A DNA stretch of 64,000 nt from Epiperipatus broadwayi (Eukaryota > Onychophora > Udeonychophora > Euonychophora > Peripatidae), in NCBI GenBank assembly GCA_028023455.1, contig JAQFVV010012394.1, forward strand, positions 25,309,053 to 25,373,052, in the 5' to 3' direction. Below, one piece after another: positions 59,206-64,000 of the stretch (position 1 is the first letter of the stretch; each line of letters opens with the position of its first letter). A program made the position numbers and the translations under genes. The notes beneath the pieces were generated by a model. That model saw only the letters and a program-made list of their open reading frames with translations, was not told the DNA's origin and made no database searches.

Positions 59206-59416
59206 TACTGTCACTGGTTAGGCCAGAACCACATGAAAAACAATGTTGTGCATATAATAACCTGCTTGATATGCTATTACTAACTGTTGAATGTATTTGG
59301 AATATTTAAATAGAAGTTAAATTTTTCTAAAAACATTCAATACTCATGTTAGATGATGGAAATTAGTCCAATATAAAAATACATCTAGAACACCATTATC
59401 ACAAATCTTCATGAAA

Positions 59417-59690
59417 ATACTGATATAGACTTTATCCAAATCTTCTGCATACCATACTACCTTTCTCATGCATCTTCTTGCCTGATCTTTATTCATAACC
59501 CAATTAAATACTATTTTGACTATTCTCTTACTATCCATAAATTGAAATCGACCAAACATTTTCATTTTGCTTTTTGCATCTCTCATATAAAAACTTGACC
59601 ATCCCATTTCTTCTTGAATTGCATCCTTTGCCATCCACATATCTGCATCTAATGCATGTCTTCCTACTTCTTTCTGTACTTTTTAAAGTG
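59417..59690 (-). mobile_element. LINE 3' part, proximal piece (split by PLE)
   Basis: The frame 59640-59344 begins MWMAKDAIQEEMGWSSF and includes RDAKSKMKMFGRFQFMD, then KVVWYAEDLDKVYIS before the PLE junction. It continues logically into 54586 on the same strand when the PLE and one 12-bp repeat are removed. Upstream coding sequence is not recognisable beyond about 59700. Confidence 0.65.
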
Positions 59691-62109
59691 ATCTAACACC
59701 CCTTTACTAAATACATAACACACCATTACCGTGTTATCCCGGCTATTGCCATTCCCTTCCTTACAATTCTTGCTACATCATACTTATTATATGAAAACAC
59801 TGTCCCTTTCTTTTCTTTGCTTCATTTATAAATTTTTTTTCTTCCATTCATCCAAGCAATTCCTATCCCAGTATGGGTTCATTAGCTCTATGCAGTGAAT
59901 AAAAACTAAAAAGAAAATCAAATGTATTATGATGACTACATTGGTACTTCAAGTGGTACTCAATATTTATAGTTGACATTTATTTTTTGAAAAACAAATA
60001 AGAAAATTTTTAAAAAATCGAAGAATAAATAAGAATATTACAAAAAAAATGCAATTTGCAATTAATTAGCAGATTTACCACATACATATTTATATAACAA
60101 CAAAAATAATAAATATAATGATAATTAACTACATAATCTTTCAATCCCCAGAAGTACTTTCGGTTAATTCATTTACCTATCTCAACTGCCATTAAATTCA
60201 AAAACAAATGAAAGCAAACACCATCAACCCAAATCCCATGAATCATCAATTTAATGCTAGGAGCTTAACTATTAACATTTTATTTCTATTTATTAAAATT
60301 GCATCCTTATATATATATATATAATGAGCATATAATAGCTCTAAACAAGTTTTTTGATAAATGCCGCTAGAGTTAAACATTTAAAATTTCTATCTTGAAT
60401 TGTCCCTATTTTCAAATGGCTTGTTTAGAGCTATTAATGCATTCATTATAGCCATGTAATGTATGGTTTGATTTCTTTACTATATATACATAATTTTACA
60501 ATTAATTTGTACTGTAGCAGGTTGTCTTTTTATGAGAACCCAATCTTTGCCAAAAATGTTATCGAAGTTATCCCAATACAGATTCAGTATCTCCATATAG
60601 TGGGTAAAAGCAGAGGCTAAAAAGAAAAATCAAATATAGTACACTATATTGGTAACAAATCAAGTAAACCTATTTGAGGTCTGTTTTCACCAGTTTTAAA
60701 AAATGCTGCTTCAACAGTGAAAATAGGAATTAAAAAAATTTTTCAGAAGAAGCAACTATACAGCAAAAAAAGACTTTCAGTAAATTTTCAAGATTATTCT
60801 ATACTTTCCCGTATAAATCTCAACTAGAAGACACTTTTTTTTTCAAATAGCCCAAAATTCATGGTGATCAAGAAGATTGAAATTTGCAAAAGAAAACTCA
60901 ACAAAAAATAAAATCTTTTTCAAGTTAGGGAAAGAAAATAGAAATCTAGTAGACTATCTATTTGTAAAAAAGAGAGCCACTCGATTGACTGCATTAGTAT
61001 TTGTGCTTATTTTTACCAGCGGATCCTCCAGACTGACTTCAAACTCTTAGCACCCTTGCCTTAATGAGAAATCCCATCATTCAGAAGCCAAATCTATTAT
61101 AACTAATCATATAAAGAGGATCAGCTACATGCCAACTCCATAATAACTAACCATATGGTTAATTTATCAGGATGTCAAGTGACATTTAATCATTCTGGGG
61201 GGGGGGGGGTGAGCATTTAACAATTCATTTGATCAGTCTAAACCAAGTTTTTGGTAATCAATGCTAAAAACTTTACTTTCATGTTTCTCACTTAACTACA
61301 AAGCTAAAAATCAAACAGAAAAACTCCAATTTGTCTTTAATCATAGCTGATAGATTGCTCAGGTTACCCAAAGACATTAGTGTTATTGATATCACGTTTT
61401 TTAAGCCATAAAGAGATTTTTTTTCCCTATAGGAAATAACATTAACCATGTCAAACATTTTTATGTCTTACTAGCGTCAATAGCTTCATGTGTTTGTCAG
61501 CAATTACAATGTATTCAATGCAATCAGTAAAAGTTCATTAATAATTATTAGAAATAAGGGAGCAGTTGTAAAGCAGTCACACCGAGCTCTTCCTGAATTC
61601 TATTATAGATATCTTTCCAGAAGGATTTAGTGCAAATGGTAAACAAGTTTCCAAATCAATTTCCAGCTGAGTGATGTAAATTTAAAAAAAATGTTAACAG
61701 ACTGAGCAGTGTTTTAAATGCTCAATATCTCCCACTCAAGTAGCAAGGTCACATGACCTCCTAAATAATTAACTATATGATTAATAGTTGTGAAAGTAAA
61801 ATGTGGCTGATTTTTCTCATGTGCGAAGATATAGCGATTTCACTTCTGATTTACTAATCTTTCTTGTTTATGATTTATTCTGAGAGATTGAAGAGAGTCA
61901 AAAAGACATGATGATAAAACCAGGCATGAACATTAATAATCTCATAAATTAGTTATTCCAAATGAAAAGGCAGATCTAGACAAACAGTCTCAACTTCAGA
62001 GAAGTAAAGTTGAGATAGAATTTTCAGTGTTATTAACTGATATAGAATTCAACTACAATTATCAAAATCATTTTTCCAGCAGCATATTTCTTTTTTTTCA
62101 TTATAGCTA
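59691..62109. other. Downstream intron or intergenic, no gene identified
   Basis: AT-rich. A small foldback (aatagctctaaacaag at 60333 with its complement near 60418) resembles the left part of the element at 24351. A 13-base G run lies at 61197-61209. No coding frame is convincing; the next exon of the host gene was not found. Confidence 0.5.
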
Positions 62110-62345
62110 TAATATCACATGATCACCATTTGTTATGCTTGCACATAACTGTTATTAACACAGGCAAAACTCTCCATGCAGTAGTGTCACTCAGTGCCAG
62201 CTAGACTAATCAATAAATGCCAGGGGCTTGTGGATGAGTAGGCTCTAGATGGGGATTTTATGCATAAGCCTTCTGGCATCCATTGATTACTCTGGCTGGC
62301 ACTGAGTGGCACTACTGTATGGAGAGTTTTGCTTGTGTTAATAAC
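62110..62345. mobile_element. Hammerhead foldback element lacking its ribozyme
   Basis: Constant terminus (cacatgatcacc) on the left and truncated arm (gagttttgcttgtgtt) on the right. Flanked by a 7-bp direct repeat, atagcta, at 62103-62109 and 62346-62352. The centre is deleted: the left arm stops at ggcttgtg and the right arm resumes at gatgagtagg. Confidence 0.65.
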
Positions 62346-62399
62346 ATAGCTACACCACTTATTGTAAGCTTCAGTAACTAAGAAATGCTAGGTGATAGT

Positions 62400-62765
62400 G
62401 TTTAATAAATCCCATTCCAGTGCTCTCCAATATCCCAGACTTTTTTCTAGCTTAAGGTCTTCATTAATTTGAGCTGATAGCTTGACAGTGAAATAGATAA
62501 ATGATGGCAGCTAGAGGTAGAGTATATTAGATTATAATGGTTCAAACACTGGCCCCAAATCCAAAGCTCCTCATTGATGAAACCATTAGCTTGAAATTCA
62601 TCTGCAGATATTAGATAAGGCAGTACAGGATAGGGATTTATTAAGCACTTTCAACTGGCATCATTAATGACTAAAGTTTACACTAAGTAGTATAGTTTTA
62701 ACAAGGCTGTAAACCTTAGCAATGAGCGTTTAATAAAATTTATAATTACAACTAAGTAGTATAGT
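62400..62765. mobile_element. Old hammerhead foldback, two decayed ribozymes
   Basis: A minus-strand remnant at 62425-62480 has TTAATGA and GAAAA for the two boxes but keeps GTC and the gatattgg stem. A plus-strand remnant at 62559-62616 has TTGATGA, GAAAT and a lost cleavage site. Arms and ends are poorly preserved. Confidence 0.5.
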
Positions 62766-62810
62766 TGTGATGAAAGAATAAAAGTATTTAGTAGCATTCT
62801 ACCCATCTAT

Positions 62811-63348
62811 TATCAACATTTCCAACCATTATCAATTCACTGTAAAATGGACTCTGTATTCAATCCAATTTTTCTAATTTGTAGTCTCTCTTCTCCATAT
62901 TAGACCACCAAAGTTACTTATTTCATCCATCCATCTCATCTCATTCTAGATCGCTTATAATCACTTGGGATTCAATTTAAAGTTGCAGTCATCCATCCAT
63001 AATCTTTTCAGAAATATTTTCAATCCAACAATATTACAGTCTTTAATTCAATAATGTCAGTGATACCTGTTTGTTCTCCCACCCATGTACTTAACTTTTC
63101 TTATTTCAAGCATATCTCTCTCCATATTTCATTAACTAATCTGAAGTTTGTATTGCATTCCTGTTATGTGTCCAAATCTCAGATTCATAGGTAAGAACTG
63201 GTAAAATTCATCTATCAAAAACATTGTTTTTCAAACACATAGGCATATTTTCTTTTAATATTGTTTCTAGAAAAAGCACTCCATCCAAATTTAATTCTAT
63301 GATTAATTAATTTCATCCATATATTGTCATCTGTATCAATAATTTAGC
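62811..63348 (-). mobile_element. RTE-type LINE 3' end fragment (decayed)
   Basis: Follows the RTE at 50111-50690 through the blocks ttatcaattcactg, tttcatccatccatctc, gatacctgtttgttctc, caaatctcagattcata and aaaagcactcca. No ORF survives. 5'-truncated near 63348. Confidence 0.65.
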
Positions 63349-63619
63349 ACTGTTGATTTTAATTTGAGCACTTAATGGAAACCAGATATTTTAAAGATTA
63401 GAATAGCAGAAAGAATTAAGACTACTCTTATTTATACTATTAATATGCAACAAATTACATTTATTAATAATTAAGCTGCAAAAGTATCTAGAAAAATGTA
63501 AAAATGTCATGTTTTGAAAAGTGCATGTGGACAAAAATCTAATGAAAGACAAACTATTTACGATTAACAGAGTAGAGAAGAAATCAATAATAATAAACAA
63601 ATGTAAGTATCAATCTAAA

Positions 63620-63963
63620 TAAAATTGAAACAAACAACCAACCATATTTACAATTATTTAATTATCAACCCGGATTTTATATCTTATTGAGACCCTTTCA
63701 AGATATAGTTTTATATATCACATGATTTATTAATTATATTTACGCCACTTGTTGGATATTATTTTACCTTCAACAATATAATTAACATTATACATATAAA
63801 CATATACATAAATGACAATATAATAATGTCCAATAGGTGAAGTAAATGTAATTAATAGGTCATGTGATGTATAAAACTATATCTTGAAAAGGTCTCAATA
63901 AGAGATAAAAGCTGGGTTGATAATTAAATAATTGTAAATATAATTAGTTGCTTCAATTTTGTT
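63620..63963. mobile_element. Large foldback element at window end
   Basis: Arms of about 145-155 bp (left 63620-63775, right 63820-63963). Matching landmarks are ttaattatcaaccc with gggttgataattaa, and gatatagttttata with tataaaactatatc. The arms are highly similar, so the insertion may be young. No ORF. Confidence 0.8.
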
Positions 63964-64000
63964 GATTCATTATTATATTAAGTATATATCTATAACAACA

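Larger units (their letters stand above)
54587..59416. mobile_element. Penelope-like element composite, 4.83 kb, with 12-bp TSD
   Basis: An exact 12-bp duplication, atactgatatag, lies at 54575-54586 and 59417-59428, within a LINE. From the left: an inverted, truncated PLE end with a partial tandem copy (54587-54850), tRNA-like segment, PLE ORF on minus (55026-57355), a palindrome (57290-57835), a second minus-strand 3' region (57935-58640), a partial repeat (58655-58795), and a plus-strand 3' region (58800-59416) ending in the full terminus (caaatcttcatgaaa). Both outer ends are therefore the same PLE end in inverted orientation, one complete, one truncated. Repeated 3' ends and inverted partial copies are typical of PLEs. 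Confidence 0.85.

Overview
The window is very AT-rich eukaryotic DNA, almost certainly from an invertebrate animal. It has long repeat-filled introns, spliceosomal GT-AG junctions, and a mixture of Penelope-like (PLE), RTE, L1/Tx1-like and Ty3/Gypsy elements, a hAT-type MITE and tRNA-derived SINEs. There is no operon structure, and most open reading frames are chance or shadows. The exact phylum cannot be read from the sequence.

One host gene can be supported. Four plus-strand exons (6393-6575, 23900-24094, 32878-32970, 47550-47673) have canonical splice sites, and the first three introns are all phase 0. They encode 198 residues of one conserved-looking acidic/aromatic protein that I do not recognise. 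The introns are about 17, 9 and 15 kb, and the gene continues beyond exon 4. Everything else I can name is repeat-derived.

Layout: 1-5.5 kb, a foldback element and a decayed Gypsy element with partial LTRs. 6.3-6.9 kb, exon 1 and a duplicated donor region. 7.4-9.1 kb, decayed foldbacks. 9-19.7 kb, AT-rich intron with one recent tandem duplication. 19.7-23.4 kb, an L1/Tx1-like LINE (minus). 23.9 kb, exon 2. 24-32.6 kb, foldbacks, SINE pieces, RTE/LINE/PLE fragments. 32.9 kb, exon 3. 33.6-34.4 kb, a hairpin MITE and a hAT MITE. 38-41 kb, large foldbacks. 43-46.4 kb, two LINEs and a 102-bp SINE. 47.6 kb, exon 4. 48-54 kb, foldbacks and a near-full-length RTE. 54-59.7 kb, a PLE composite inside a LINE. 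60-64 kb, more foldbacks and an RTE tail.

The most interesting system is a dispersed family of small foldback elements (at least eight copies or remnants) that carries a type-I hammerhead ribozyme. The best copies keep the CTGATGA and GAAAC core, a complementary stem II, a two-base-pair stem III with a GTC cleavage site, and a two-part stem I. These elements have target-site duplications of 7-13 bp, one constant end (CACATGATCACC) and one variable end that stops inside the inverted arm. That looks like target-primed retrotransposition rather than cut-and-paste. The local PLE has the same architecture: inverted arms, one full end, one truncated end and a 12-bp duplication. This suggests, as inference only, that PLE machinery mobilises these ribozyme elements. 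Divergent hammerhead-like cores appear in at least three other repeat families in the window.
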